NCBI GenBank assembly: GCA_028551475.1
Contig: CM052362.1
Coordinates: forward strand, 17,590,021-17,654,020
DNA from: Casuarina equisetifolia
Taxonomy: Eukaryota; Streptophyta; Magnoliopsida; Fagales; Casuarinaceae
Length of the DNA: 64,000 nt
Direction of reading: 5' to 3'
Below, piece by piece: positions 9,153-21,900 of the stretch. The notes beneath the pieces are model-generated. The model was not told where the DNA came from, ran no database searches, and worked only from the letters and a program-made list of their open reading frames with translations. The translations under genes and the position numbers were made by a program. The stretch's first letter is position 1. Each line of letters opens with the position of its first letter.

Positions 9153-11604
9153 TTATTCACAAGCAATCTTGGTGTCAAAGCTGCTGAGGCAGATTGCAAA
9201 TGCCTGGAATGCTGATATAGGATACCGGTAGTCCATGGTAAACAAGTCCTTCCCTACTTTTCCAAACTGGAGTATGATCTTCTCATGTTGTGGTCCAGCT
9301 AGACCAGATTCTGAAGAGGCTACCAATTGAAAGTTTTTCACTGAAGCAACAGTCACCCGTCCATGAAAGTTCAAACACCAACATTGGAGCTGCTCATGCC
9401 ACCTAGGAGCCTTGTTTCTTAGCACTAGCACCCCATCTTTCTGAGTTGCCAACGGTCCAGATGAGAAATTCTCCACTCGGCTTGATTTTGTTCGGAAAAA
9501 AGGCAGAGATGGAAAGAAATCTATATTGCTAACAGAAAATTCAGTTGGTGTGGGCGCTACTCCTCCAGGTTCAACAGCAGAGGAAGGAATGGCATCCATG
9601 ATGCACTGCATTCTCCTAGGACCCCTGCTTCTTCAGTTCCATAAAATCCATAAGTATCAGCAAGTCTGTTAATGGAAATATGCAATTGCAAAAGACTTGG
9701 AAAAAGCAGAATATTATCTCATCGATCCTTGTTAAAAAATAAAACCAATATTTGTTAGTTCCATCAGCAAAGAAAATATCTCCAAGTAGCTGTACAAGCT
9801 TGCTCTTACCTTGAGCCCAATACATTAAGTTCATATGAGATATGAGCTACTGGATAGTTGCCAGCAGGGGCCTTTGGCGAAACTTGTTTTGAATTCACTA
9901 CCCTAGTGGAGCGGCTTTTCATTATCTTGGCTCCAGCATGAGGCGGTTGCCCATCAAAGATTGTGAACTTTGTTCCCAAAAAGTTTGATCTAGCCATAAA
10001 AAGAAAATATCCACATCATTAGTTGAGCCAGTGATGAAGAAAAAAAAACATGTCACAACATATGCCTCTAAAAGCACACCTCAATTTTCCAATATAGGTG
10101 CCACTCCCCTTTGACATATCGCCAGCATCTAGAGAGATGATATAACCCGTATTGGTGGGCCGTCTCCACTTGCGTGCAGCAAGAAGGAATTTTCCATCAT
10201 CAGCAAGGGCTGCAATGGAGACCAAAATTAAGCAATTAGCTGAATTTAACATTATGAACTAGCTAGACAGAACTAGATTAATATTAGTCTGCAGTGAGAA
10301 AGTGGGAGACAATCTAACCATGTATGCAGGAAACTTGAAAAGAAAAAAAAAAAAAAACTCTAAAGTACCATGAAACCCGGATTGAAGATCCCATATGCTC
10401 ACCATTTGTCAAACTGAGGAAAAGATAATATGTCTGGGTGGACCGGTTCCGTTTTATAAAGCACTGGAGGGGGGAATCCCTTGGTCCAGGCTGCAAAAGG
10501 TAAACACAAAGATTTCAGGCGATGCATAGAAACTGCAAGACATCATTAATTTCGAAATCGAGAAGCTCCTAGAATCGGAAAAGATTCCAAATATCGACAT
10601 AATTAGGCCATACAGCATCATCATTTGCAGTATAAAGGTTTCTTGTCGTCTATTAATTCATTTTACAGCAGTAGCATCTCAGGGACACTCAATTAAGAAT
10701 ACAAAGTTGAACAAAATATCCGTTGGGAAAAGGGGAAAAGAGAAAGAAAGAAAGAAAAAGATAAACCTTTTTCATAACCAATCATCACGATTGACCTGCA
10801 GCAAATGGAGGGGAAAAGTGGTCCACCTAAAGACCCTAGAATACTTTCGAAGCAAGTTTTTCAACAATTTCCTATAGAAAAGGCTTCGCTGATTGGGAAA
10901 ATGGCATAAATTTCTTATGTGGTCCCATGCATTTATAACTGCTATCAATTCCAAATGGACAAAATGGCTCAAACTTCATTTTCGAACTAATCCTCTACAA
11001 GCTTAGTCCTCTCCTATCTGGCTTTTACCATACAGAACAAGAAAAATGAGATCATATCCAGAACATCACGGAAGGAAAACACGAAAACTAAACAAGAATT
11101 ATTATTCTCAAACAAGTTAACTAAAGAAACCCACCAAAAATATGCTCAAAGACAAAAATTTCAGCCCAAAAATACTACCCATGTTGTTATTTTCTATACC
11201 CAATTACCATTCCAAACCAATTAATTCCTAAAACCAACCAAAAGCAAAGAATCCAAAGACAGGCCTCAAATTCCAGTACATCATATCTTTCCATTACCTG
11301 CTTGACAGAGATAGGGAAAGTGAGCGTTCCTGAGACCTCAGGAGCTTTGACGATCTCCCTGGTGAGCTCCCGCCAACTCCGGCACACGCCGGCGCACGCA
11401 ACGACGCTTTTTCTCGGAGGCCAAGCGGTTTCGGAGGCCTCGATCCTCAGCAGAACCTCCCTGAGCAGCTCCTGCGGCATGTTGGCCCAGCAGCTCTGGC
11501 TCAGCCCGTCGCTCACCGCCACCTACCTCAGCCGCCGCCCTGTCCTGCACCCTGCGTTCCGACCTCGACCTCATGTCTTGTATTATGCTTCGTATATTAG
11601 TCAT
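9153..11604 (-). CDS. Tubby-like F-box protein (TLP3/TLP11 type), first exon apparently frameshifted
   Basis: Five coding exons on the minus strand: 11604-11298, 10490-10403, 10209-10080, 9989-9810 and 9624-9153, all with GT-AG introns. Exon 1 encodes an F-box ([17 protein letters not shown]). The rest encodes the tubby barrel, with [54 protein letters not shown] and [17 protein letters not shown], ending in [10 protein letters not shown] as in plant TLPs. The wording is closest to Arabidopsis TLP3. Family members tether to plasma-membrane phosphoinositides through the tubby domain and join SCF ubiquitin ligases through the F-box. The N-terminal SIIQDMR motif starts at 11604 but lies in another frame from the F-box: a duplicated ACCT at 11521-11528 creates a stop (11523-11525). 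If real, translation might start at the downstream ATG at 11480, just before the F-box core. Confidence 0.88.
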
Positions 11605-11703
11605 CGCTGTAATCGCTGTAATCGCTATTTGAACAGTCCCAGAGCCTTATCTCGGCTGCGTTCCATAGCCAGGGGTGGGAACAAAAATGGCCCCCAACAG
11701 GCT

Positions 11704-11711
11704 TATTTATA
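11704..11711 (-). promoter_or_regulatory. TATA box of the tubby-like gene
   Basis: TATAAATA on the minus strand, 100 bp upstream of the family-type ATG at 11604. This spacing gives a very short leader, so the element is only a candidate. Confidence 0.4.
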
Positions 11712-11719
11712 AGATAGTG

Positions 11720-14700
11720 TAGAAAGGTAGAAAATTTGAGAGAAAGCGAGCTGAGCAGGGAGGAATATTTCACGGGTTGGGTGATGGCGATGTGCTTTTA
11801 AGAAAGCGTCCTAGTGTTCAGTAGGATTGGGGTTGGGTCCTCCTGTGTTTTTTTTCCCTATAGTATGATGCTTTTCAGCATAGTGCTCTCTACTTTCCTA
11901 TTGTTTATGCTTTTGGGAGTTTTCAATGAGGTGCTTGGGAATTAGTGATGGCTTTGGTGACGCATCAAATCCTTTTGATTATTGAGTGCGACTTCTTTTG
12001 TCTTCTTCTCTCTCAAATATCATTGGTTTTGAGAAGCAAAGAGATGCCAGCAAATTTTTGTTTGCCTCAATGGAAAGTTAAGATGAATTGTTCCTAGCTC
12101 AAGTTTCTCACCATCCAACCACAGTGACATCTTTATTGAAGCTAAGAAATACCATCTTATCATGTGGGCATCTAAGTGGGTATACTTTTTCTTAGTGACC
12201 AAAGTTAGTGCCATTTTAACTGCCTTTATTTATGAAACCTTGACATATATAGCATAAATGTTAATAAACTCACGTTGACAAGGAAAATGCACTTAAAATG
12301 GTCCTAAGAAAAAGGTTGGTGTCCTCTTTTGTGCCTTTTTTTTAATACGAGACTGTACTCGTAGCATGGGTCACAATGTTATAGTCCTCATACTCCTCAT
12401 TAAGATACATTTAAAGAGGTACAATCTAAAGCACAACCAACATTTTCATCATGACATTCAATATAAAAATTAAAATCAAGATTATATTCCTTGACATTCT
12501 TGCTTATTTTCATTAGAAAAAAAAAAAAAAAAAAAGATCTTTCTTTGCAGTAAGATAAGATCCCCATGTTAGGTGAGGTTAAAAACTCATGGGCCAAGCT
12601 TTGCATAATTATTGTTTAGTAAAAAGACCCGGGGAAAGGGGGAAATAGAAGGCGGCAACATTAAATGGAAGCATCATTGCAAACTGACCCGGTCCGATTT
12701 GGTAGTCTAGTGCATCAATTCCTCATTCATGCCTCTGCTCGTGCAAGGTGGGTATTGGTAGGAGGACTCGACCAACCACGTTGTAAGTACCTATTCGTCT
12801 TATGCTGATGTAGCACTTTATGTTACTTTTGCTTTGATCAACCACGTTGGCGGAGTTTGGTTTTACGCACTTTAACAAACAGACGCGGTGTTGTTGAACC
12901 TACTATTTCCATCGAACAACTCGGGAAGAGTAAGGATGTGGGTAAAATACCAATCACTCTCTCTTCTTTTATTTATTTATTTATTTATTTATTTTTGTTT
13001 CCAATGATACGTTTTCTTGTACTATGTACCACATCGGGTTACCGGGAATAAACCTTTTTAACTTTGGTAAAAACGACTTATTTAGTCATCTATAAGGAGT
13101 TAACTCTGGACGTGGGCCCCCATCTTAATAATATCTCTTAGAAAATATCTACTCTATGGGTCCCACGTCATCACAAAAGAAGCTCGGGGTGTCAACCCGT
13201 GGGCGGAGGGAACAGGGGATGCCGTGGGCCACGACCACGATAAATCAGGGCGACTCCGTGACCGAAACGCAAGCTGTTTCCGCCGTTTGGACTCTCTCAT
13301 GATTTTTATAGTTTCCTCCTTGCCTTCCCCTACTTGTACACGCAAATATCAAGTCAGAATATCGAGTCCAAGTTTGTTTTTTCTTCTTAAGTTGTTCAAT
13401 GGATAGGCAGAAGGACCGGGCTTTTTCAACTTTCTTTAAAATAAGAAGTTGCATTGACAAAGAGCTCGAAAATCACGAGTCACGAGTTTATAGGCTACCC
13501 AAAAGGCGTGATTTGTCATTGGCTATCAAATAAATGACAACCCTAATTGCTTTGGTAGATACAAAGCAAAAAACAAAAGGGAAAAAAGTTCGAAAGGGCA
13601 CTGCGAAGTTGGAGTTGCAGATGGTTAAAACAAAAGAATGGGTGAAAGAGACAACGAGGAAAGCCGAAAGAAAGACAAAAGTAGTAAACAATATCATGAA
13701 ACCTCCTTTGTCAAATCAACGAAGTGCTAAACATATAAGCAGCCCATATGCCAACATGGGAAATTTTGGTGCATAACGCATCTATAGGGATGCCCAAGGT
13801 AAATAATGAACTTAAGATAAAGATTAAATCATAAGGCATTCTTCTGAATGGTTGACCTCGTGGATTCGATATCCAAGTAAGAAAGAAAGCATTGGTAGAT
13901 CATATTTCCATCAAATCGGTGATACAGGAACACTCGATTCGAACGAAAAAAAGAGGATCTTTCTCCCATATGCTCGCGGGCCACGTGTTTAGTCGGCTGT
14001 GATCCGTCGTATTTTTATATCCAAGGAGAGACATCCCGATGCTTCCTCCCCGACAGAGTTACAGGAGATACGACGGACACACTGAGCAGACCGAACAGGA
14101 AGACGCATCTATGTTTCAGGAAAAGGCAAAGATACAAAAGTAACTCCACTTGGTCAGTTTGCTCGTAGTAAGGGACGTGGGTGCAAATTTTCGGAGCAGT
14201 GACCTCTCCTTTTTCGGTGGTTGCTAGATAATTTAACATAAAAAAAAAAAAATATGGGTACCGCCCTTGATAATCACATGAAAGATCCCATAACAGCAGG
14301 AGAAACTTCCTCGCCATCTTCCCTAATCTTCCTTTTTTACCCCAACATGTGATTTCTCAGGGTGTAGCCGACTGGTAAAAACCATTCTGGGAAATTAATT
14401 TCACGTTTAAACATTTTAGGATACATGTCAGTGGGGAACCATGCTAGTTTGAAGCATCTAATTGGGTATTGACCGAGTAAGGACAGAAAACATCTCTATC
14501 CTAGTGTGGAATTTGTGAGAAACAAGGACTTCTTTTCGTTCATAGGTTGGTATACGGAAGATGACAATTCCAGTTGCTCAAAGACAACTAGCAAATCAAA
14601 AACCATATTTTCCATTCGGGTTAGCATAAGTCGTTCTTATCTAGAAGTTACTTAAATATTTTACATCGCCGCTAACAATGACCCATGATTAAAAAAACAT

Positions 14701-15900
14701 TTGACCATTGGTTTGAGAGGTATTTACAACTGAACAAAAAATGGATGGATATAGCGTTAATTCGTCTACTAGAGGCAGAGCAAAACATAGACTGCGTAAC
14801 ATTTCGCAAAATGACAACAATTGCTTGCCTTTTTTGTGCCGTACGGAGAACCAAAAGCTTTAAATCCATTAGCGTCGTCATTGTCCATCTAGTCGCAACC
14901 TTGTGCTCAGCCCACTTTGTTTTCAGAGAGAGCGCACATTTCCTTCGCACGAATTAGAAACTAATCCTAAATTATATTAAGCCTCAAAACATAAACAAAA
15001 CCCAAGCCAAGCAAAGGGACAAGAAGCTGTCCCGATCTGCCAGAGTCACGCATTAGTGTCGTGCCCCTTCGTTGTATAATTGCGACTGACAACTTACCAG
15101 GTCCCAGCCCGACGAAGATTCCCACTCGATGATCTCTTTGAACTGGCGCACCAGGACGCACTACCACCAAACCTTGAAATGCCACGGCAAAAAGGACGTA
15201 CACTCATAGCGTTTCATCTAAAAAATCCTTCCGATGTTGCCATCATCAGTGACATAATTCATATAAAACATCTTTATGCGAGTTTTGCCACATTAATAAA
15301 GATTGTCAAAGGGTAAAGAGAAAGCCAATCATCTATCTTCTTATTCTTCAGCTTTAACTGGGTTAGATGCATTAGCAAGAAAATATTTCAATTCTAAACT
15401 TACCTTGAATCGTTCGTTACTAACATTATGGGTTGGTCCATAGAAACTCAGCAGGCTCTTGAATCCCAGAGAATGGCATGTTCTTCCGTCACGAGATCTT
15501 ATTAGTTACGGGATCCAGAAAGATATAACACCACATAAAACCATCATCACAAAGGGTGGGGGTAAAAAAGTAACACATACAGAGTGCAATGTGCTCAATG
15601 CTGCGCTCACTTGAGATTTCGAAAATTAGCTGTACACCAAACTCATTTTTTGCAGAAGAAAAAAAAAAACGCCCACATGATGAAAACGTGAGCTACATGC
15701 GCTTTTAAGAAGAAAACTTCAACTACCGAAGCCCACAAAAATATCTCCTACTACTACAAGATAAAGCAGGAGCAGAAAACATATTTCTTTCTTCATTATG
15801 ATTGATTATAAACATACATCTACAATGAAAAAGGCTGGAAAAAACAATTTGACTGATCTACTTTAACAATTTCAAAATCGGACTCTAATTCCTAACCTCA
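11720..15900. other. Intergenic region, no supported gene
   Basis: About 4.2 kb between the TLP promoter and the 3' end of the zinc-finger gene. It holds an (ATTT)n run at 12967-12995, a poly-A tract at 12518-12535, and G-box cores (CACGTG, for example near 13982). Frames up to 100 codons occur at 13534-13776, 14015-14317, 14672-14957 and 15080-15316, often on both strands of the same DNA, and none shows a known domain. I see no RNA gene or intact transposon. Confidence 0.5.
12967..12995. repeat. (ATTT)n microsatellite
   Basis: About seven perfect TTTA/ATTT units in intergenic DNA. Confidence 0.95.
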
Positions 15901-15949
15901 TGTATCAGGTTACTTACATCTTCGCCTAGCAAAAATCCAACCAGGACTC

Positions 15950-18900
15950 CTATGTAACAGGAACACTTCCATTTGGCTGCTGCATGCTCCCCAGTGGTTT
16001 TCCTACAAAACCAAAGACATCGCCCACTCATACAACTTATACCCCAGCTTCAAACCGAAAAAGAAAATAAGGGGATACATATATAGATGTTATTGCATGA
16101 GCTTCATATGATTTGTCAGTGGCATTGTTGAAGAAGGGACCCAACATTATAATAACAACGTCAAACATATCAGGGACAATAAGTTTTGATAGAAACAGAA
16201 ACAGCTACAATTAAATCATTCACAGGCACTATAAGCTTAGGTATAGTTAGGCTTAACAACCCAGCTCCCTTGACCTTGTAAAGATTAGCAGCTAATCCAC
16301 AAATGAAGAATTAAAACTGCAACTATAATAAATATTAGTCGTGCACACTACCTGAGTTGCCTGCAAAAGAATAAGACTTCGAGACATATTTGCTTCTCGT
16401 CAATCCAACAGAAGCAGCCTCAGGCCTCTGAGCCTCATCTACAGGAAATTGATTTGAGAAGTCACTGGCAGAGAGGAACTCTCCGGTTCTACCCAAGCAT
16501 ACCTCTGAACTTTGAGCAAGTATTTGATCAGGACTTCGAACAGAAGACAAGGTCTGCATCTGTCTCTGCTTATCAAGGAATAATTACATCTTTAAGTCAG
16601 TTGTTCTCCGTAATTAACCCATGCAGTCTGCAGCATGTCCAAGAAGTTCACTGATAAAATAAACATATGGGATTAACTAAATCATAACCTCATAGAGCCG
16701 TATCACATCAGTAAGAGGCTCCCTGGATTCATATTAAGTTACAAGCATTCACAGATTTCATCTGACACTTTGGGATAGCTTTTTGTTCCAATATGTCATT
16801 GGCAATGAGTAGGCACTACATGAATCAACTTTACATGCCACCCTGCACTTTTTCCCATCTTGATGCTTAAAATGGGAAAAAGTACAAAAGAGGTCATATA
16901 CCTCTAGAAATCAAACTGTAATGGCATAGGAACTCTATGTTACCTCACTCCCATAGTTCCTCTAATAGCAGAAGTTCATTTTCACATGTTTTGCATCAAT
17001 TCTTGCTTTCCAACATAAAAGAGTAAGCAAGAAAGGGGATGATGAATGAAGACTTAGATTTCATGTAGGTTAGTAAACAAACAACCCACGTAACAACTCT
17101 CCACAAGAGGCACTCATGGATGTAAATCAGCCTTATAAAGCAAGAAGGAACATGGGCAAACCTTGCCATTGAGCATCCCACCCATCCGTTCAACTGAAGA
17201 GTCCCTTGAAGATGAAGTTTGTACTGGAATCATGTCCTCTTCTGACATTTTTGAACTCATCATGTCACTGCAATGTTCCTTGGTTGATGCCTTCAAGTAA
17301 AGATGGTTTAGTGCTGATCGGTGACGATTATTCCTTTGTGAGTAGTATATTTTTGTACCAAGTGGAACTGGAATGTCTGATTGGAACACATCACATTAAT
17401 CATTCTCATATACTTAAATCCTAAAAGCACCAAAATCAATAATTATTAGTTAAAAAAAAAAGAAAGAAAGAAAGAAAGAGAGTGAAAAAGTTCGGACAAT
17501 TTGCTAAAAGAATCTATTACACGCAGAAGGGTTATGACCACTTCAACCACCATAATACTCAGAAGCTTTCGCAACAAGATACTGCAAACTAGACTTTCAA
17601 TATGCTCCGATAAAAAAACCAAACAGACTAGAGAACAGCATATCCAAAACAAAAAGAAATCTGTTAGTAAACACCTGTGTCGGCCTAGCCAGCATTTTTT
17701 AAACCAATTTACAGCCATTATGAATTGCACCATCCGAATTTGTCCTCTTTTAGACAGTCCCAGGCAGCACACAAGCATGAGAAACATGCTTACAAGTGAA
17801 TATACCATGAATTGAACATCTGTCTTAAGAATCCAGAATCTAAAGCAATACCATAGATGAGTTACCAATATCCAAGTGAAGGGACATGCATATGACCTAA
17901 TAGCCACAACAAGATTATTGAAGATATCAATGTAATAAAACAATAAAAATTCTGCATTTAATCAACAGTGTCCTCATATAAATTATTAAATAGGCACATA
18001 GAATGTGTCCAAAGACATAAGTGCGTCAGTGTATGTGATCATCAGTAGGAAAGCGACATGGCAAAGACAATTAAAGAGAGAAAATTTTACTGCTTTAGTT
18101 TTTTCCATAGATGATTCTAGTAATTTTCTTTTACCATGTCTACCCATTCAAGGACAGCACGGACAGCATAAGCACCAGAAAGAAAAATTTCAGTGACAAA
18201 TGAATATCCAATTTGAAAGTAGAAGGAATAGAATTACATTAGCTGAAAATAACACTAGACATGCTTAGAATTCTCATAGGTATGGGTTTTATGGCTGGGT
18301 TGATGATTCTTAACACATTAGGCATCTGTTCCTTTGACTACTTATCCATCAGCTAAACGCTACTAGAAAAATATACTGCTTAAGGAGCTCTACAGAAGCA
18401 GAATAACTTCAAGAAATACAGATTCAGCCATACAGGAGAATGCACCCGAATTACTTGTGGTTTTTGTAACACCAGATGCCATTTCTAGATCATCTAACAG
18501 AAGTTGATTCCCAGCTGATATCCTACAAGAACGATAAAGAAATTCCATTACATATTTCAGACCCACAATAAACTAACTGAAGGGTCCTTAGAAGTGGCAT
18601 GAAAAAGAACTAGAATAAATGAAGAATTAATTTCAACTTTTGATTGGTAAGTTATAAACACACAATGGACCTCAAATCCATTATCTCCTTCTCCCAGTTC
18701 TTACAGGGGGAACGGATGTCATTTGGTACATAGCTAATTGACAATAATGAAGGCAAACCACGTCATTATGAAGGAAGACACTGAAACCCACAATTCACAA
18801 GAATCTAAGAAGGCAATCCTCAGGCGACAATAAAGAATCATCTCCCTCAAGTAAGATGCCTAACCGCTCCAATATGATGCCATTGTTCTATTCTTTTAGA

Positions 18901-21900
18901 CTTATCATATGACAGCTTTCAAATCAGACTCCCTTAGCAACTCTGTCCAACATTGGAGTTGCATGGTCTTGTAGTTGGACCTAGCTTATCCATTGTTATG
19001 AAACAAAAAGTTGTTCTCATTATAATTAGTTAGAGAGACCCTGCTACAAGATTTTTTACCTTAAGACTTCAAAAACCTCTTCTTTAACATAGGAGTACAA
19101 CAATTATCTGGCTAAACATGACATCAGCAGCAATTTGTACAACGTAGAGGACTCAATGGAACACAAAATCAATGCAATGCATATGTCTGAGATGCAGATA
19201 AAAAAATTCTAAGTACTTGCAAGTATTCAGATAATCATTTACTCAAAGTAAAGTAAGGCCATAGAAACAAAGAAAGCATACGATTTAGAACGTTTTGTAG
19301 GAGGCAACATCACACAAGCTGGTTGGTCCATATTTCCAGGATGGACTACTGAGATGTTTGTCATGGATGCCACACCTACACAGGCTGAATTTCCTAAACA
19401 GGTAAGTAATGAAGCAAGCAACACCCAGACAGCAAAGTATTTAAGTTTCCTGCAAAGAGTACTTAGATATAAAAAGCAAATAAAAATTGCATTCTATAAA
19501 TTTATATCATATATTCATAACACAGCAAAAGAAAATGTGAAGAAAAAGGAATGCAACTAGAATAAAACCGTTGTTCTAGCTATATGTTTATATGGGAACA
19601 GACATGGAACTTATGTTCACTGGGATCAATACAGATTTGTATCTAATCAAAAACAAAAGAATATTTTACTCCTTATTCGAGACAGCCTTTTCTGTGGAAA
19701 GCCACTTATATATGCTACAAATTAAGGTTAATTTCTTCATCAAAATAAAATAGAAAAGAAAAAGAAGAAGAAGAAGAAGAAGAAGAAGGCCCTTTATCAC
19801 AATGATTAAATGATAAAAGCCAGTAGACATCATGACCCACATGCATAGCCTGATGGTTCACAGACACAGATATGGAAGACATTTACTGGAATTCCACTAT
19901 GGTAAATGCACGCAAACTATGCAATAGTACCAGAAAATGAAAAGCTTGTGATAGTAATAGAACACATAAGATTAAGCAATTCTTATCCTGGATAGAGTAG
20001 CATATCATATCAGATGAGACATCAAAGAGATATTAAAACATACTGAAACTTTGAACAACAAGGTTTTACATGTCAACCCCCATAGCTGACGAAAAGAAAA
20101 GCATCTGTAAGAAAAACTAAAAGGATATAAATTCAAATCCTCAATTTTCAGATTTAGAGGAATATTGTGGTATCAAGAACTTTCACTATTTCCTAGGTTA
20201 TCTTATCCATATCATATAATAGAAGAATCCAAATCCAAGGCCAATGTCACATTATGACAAATTTTAAGAACTGTATGAAAAAAGCAGAAAAAAGTAAGGT
20301 CTCTCCCCTAAGAGCTGCTTTCTTAGTCTTAAACAGTATTTCATGGTTCTTAACCTTTTGTTTTGACCATCAAACACTTTAAACAAAAATCTTCAAATAG
20401 TTCTCCTGTTAACCAATCTACTAATCCAACAACTAGCTATGGTTTATGAAACATCGTGGTTTAATTCTTGGGAGTAATTTTTTCTTGACTCTCTTGTCTT
20501 TAGTTCCATCGTAGCAAGTCAAAATGATCAACAAATAGAAGCATATGATCAGATTTGCTCTCAGCAACCATGAGATAATCATTATCAGGGTGATCCTTTT
20601 GCCCAATACGTTCATATTACTAGGCATCTTTGATAAAACAGAACCACAAAAAAGTTTTTGAATGAATACAAATAAAGGAAAATTCCTAAGAATAATTCCT
20701 TCAACTGATATAGAAAAGGATGCAACAGTTACTGATGTTGGCTATCAATTAAAAGTTGACTATAGTAACAACCTCTTGCTTTCTCTAAATTCTACTCATT
20801 TCTTCTCTCTCTCTCTTTTCTTTTACTTTCTGTTTTTTTGATTCATATTATCTAAATCCTTAGATAATATGACTGATCATATTCAAATTTCTTCGCACTA
20901 CTGCTTAATCTATAATTGAGATAGATCAAGATATGAAGAAATGAAATCAGAGCAAATGAAGTTACGCTGTGCATCCACGGCAAAGGAAGCTGTTCCAATT
21001 TGACTGTCCAATTGGGATTCTGATGCAGCAACATCAATACCATTCATGGGTTCAGACTTAACTCGCTGCCCAACCAGAGTGGCTGGATCTGAGACAGGTC
21101 AAGAACTACACAAAAAAAAAAAAAAAAGGAAATCCTGATCTTGTTTTCAAAACATAAACTCTGTACTAAACTGATCCTTATATTTAGGAATTCTTTAATT
21201 TGTTGAAAACAATGTTCAAAACAATTACAAAATAGAGCAGAGAGAAGCAGAGCATTTAAACTTGCTCATGAATTTTCTTTCTAAAGGATACTAGCATAAG
21301 CAGTTAGTAACTTCTTCTTCTCCTTTCTTGGAGGTTTCCTGTTCCCCATACCACTGTCAAGCTCCATAACATTTTCTTCTGCAGAAATTAGAGACCTACA
21401 GAGTTCTGGAAAGAAAATCAGGGCAAAACAAAAAGTCAGACTTCAGAGAAGCACAGAACAACGTCTATGAATTATAGCTAGGTTCCAGAATAATAACATT
21501 TGGAAAGCAATTGGAATACACCGCATGCAGAGTAATAAATGCTCACTAGGTTCTCTAACGGAAGCTAGCAGCTTTGTTAGGTATGATATACTGGGTCATT
21601 CACACTTGTTGCGTATTATAATATAGGATAGAGCCCTAATCATTACAACGACAACCACAATTTAGACAACTAAATTCCCACCAATGAAAAGGCATTTGTG
21701 CCCAACATCCCTTTCCCTTTCAGCGTAACTCCAATACTGCACTTGTTATTCTAGGTGCATGGACGTGAATTGGCTGATTATGAAGCATATGAAGCCAGGC
21801 ACTTATGATTAATTGCCAGAGAAGGAGGCACGTGGAGAGAGAAAGCCCCAAACCTGCATGAGCAGCATATTGACTGGTTTTGATTGGCTTCTTGCAAGCA

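Noticed and set aside
14672-15316. Overlapping open frames of 78-92 codons on both strands
   Set aside because: Neither strand shows a known domain and the frames overlap each other, which suggests chance openness.
17446-17943. 165-codon minus-strand open frame downstream of exon 18522-18446 of the zinc-finger gene
   Set aside because: It lies in an intron bounded by exons that splice in frame without it; composition is hydrophobic and T-rich, as expected from an AT-rich intron.
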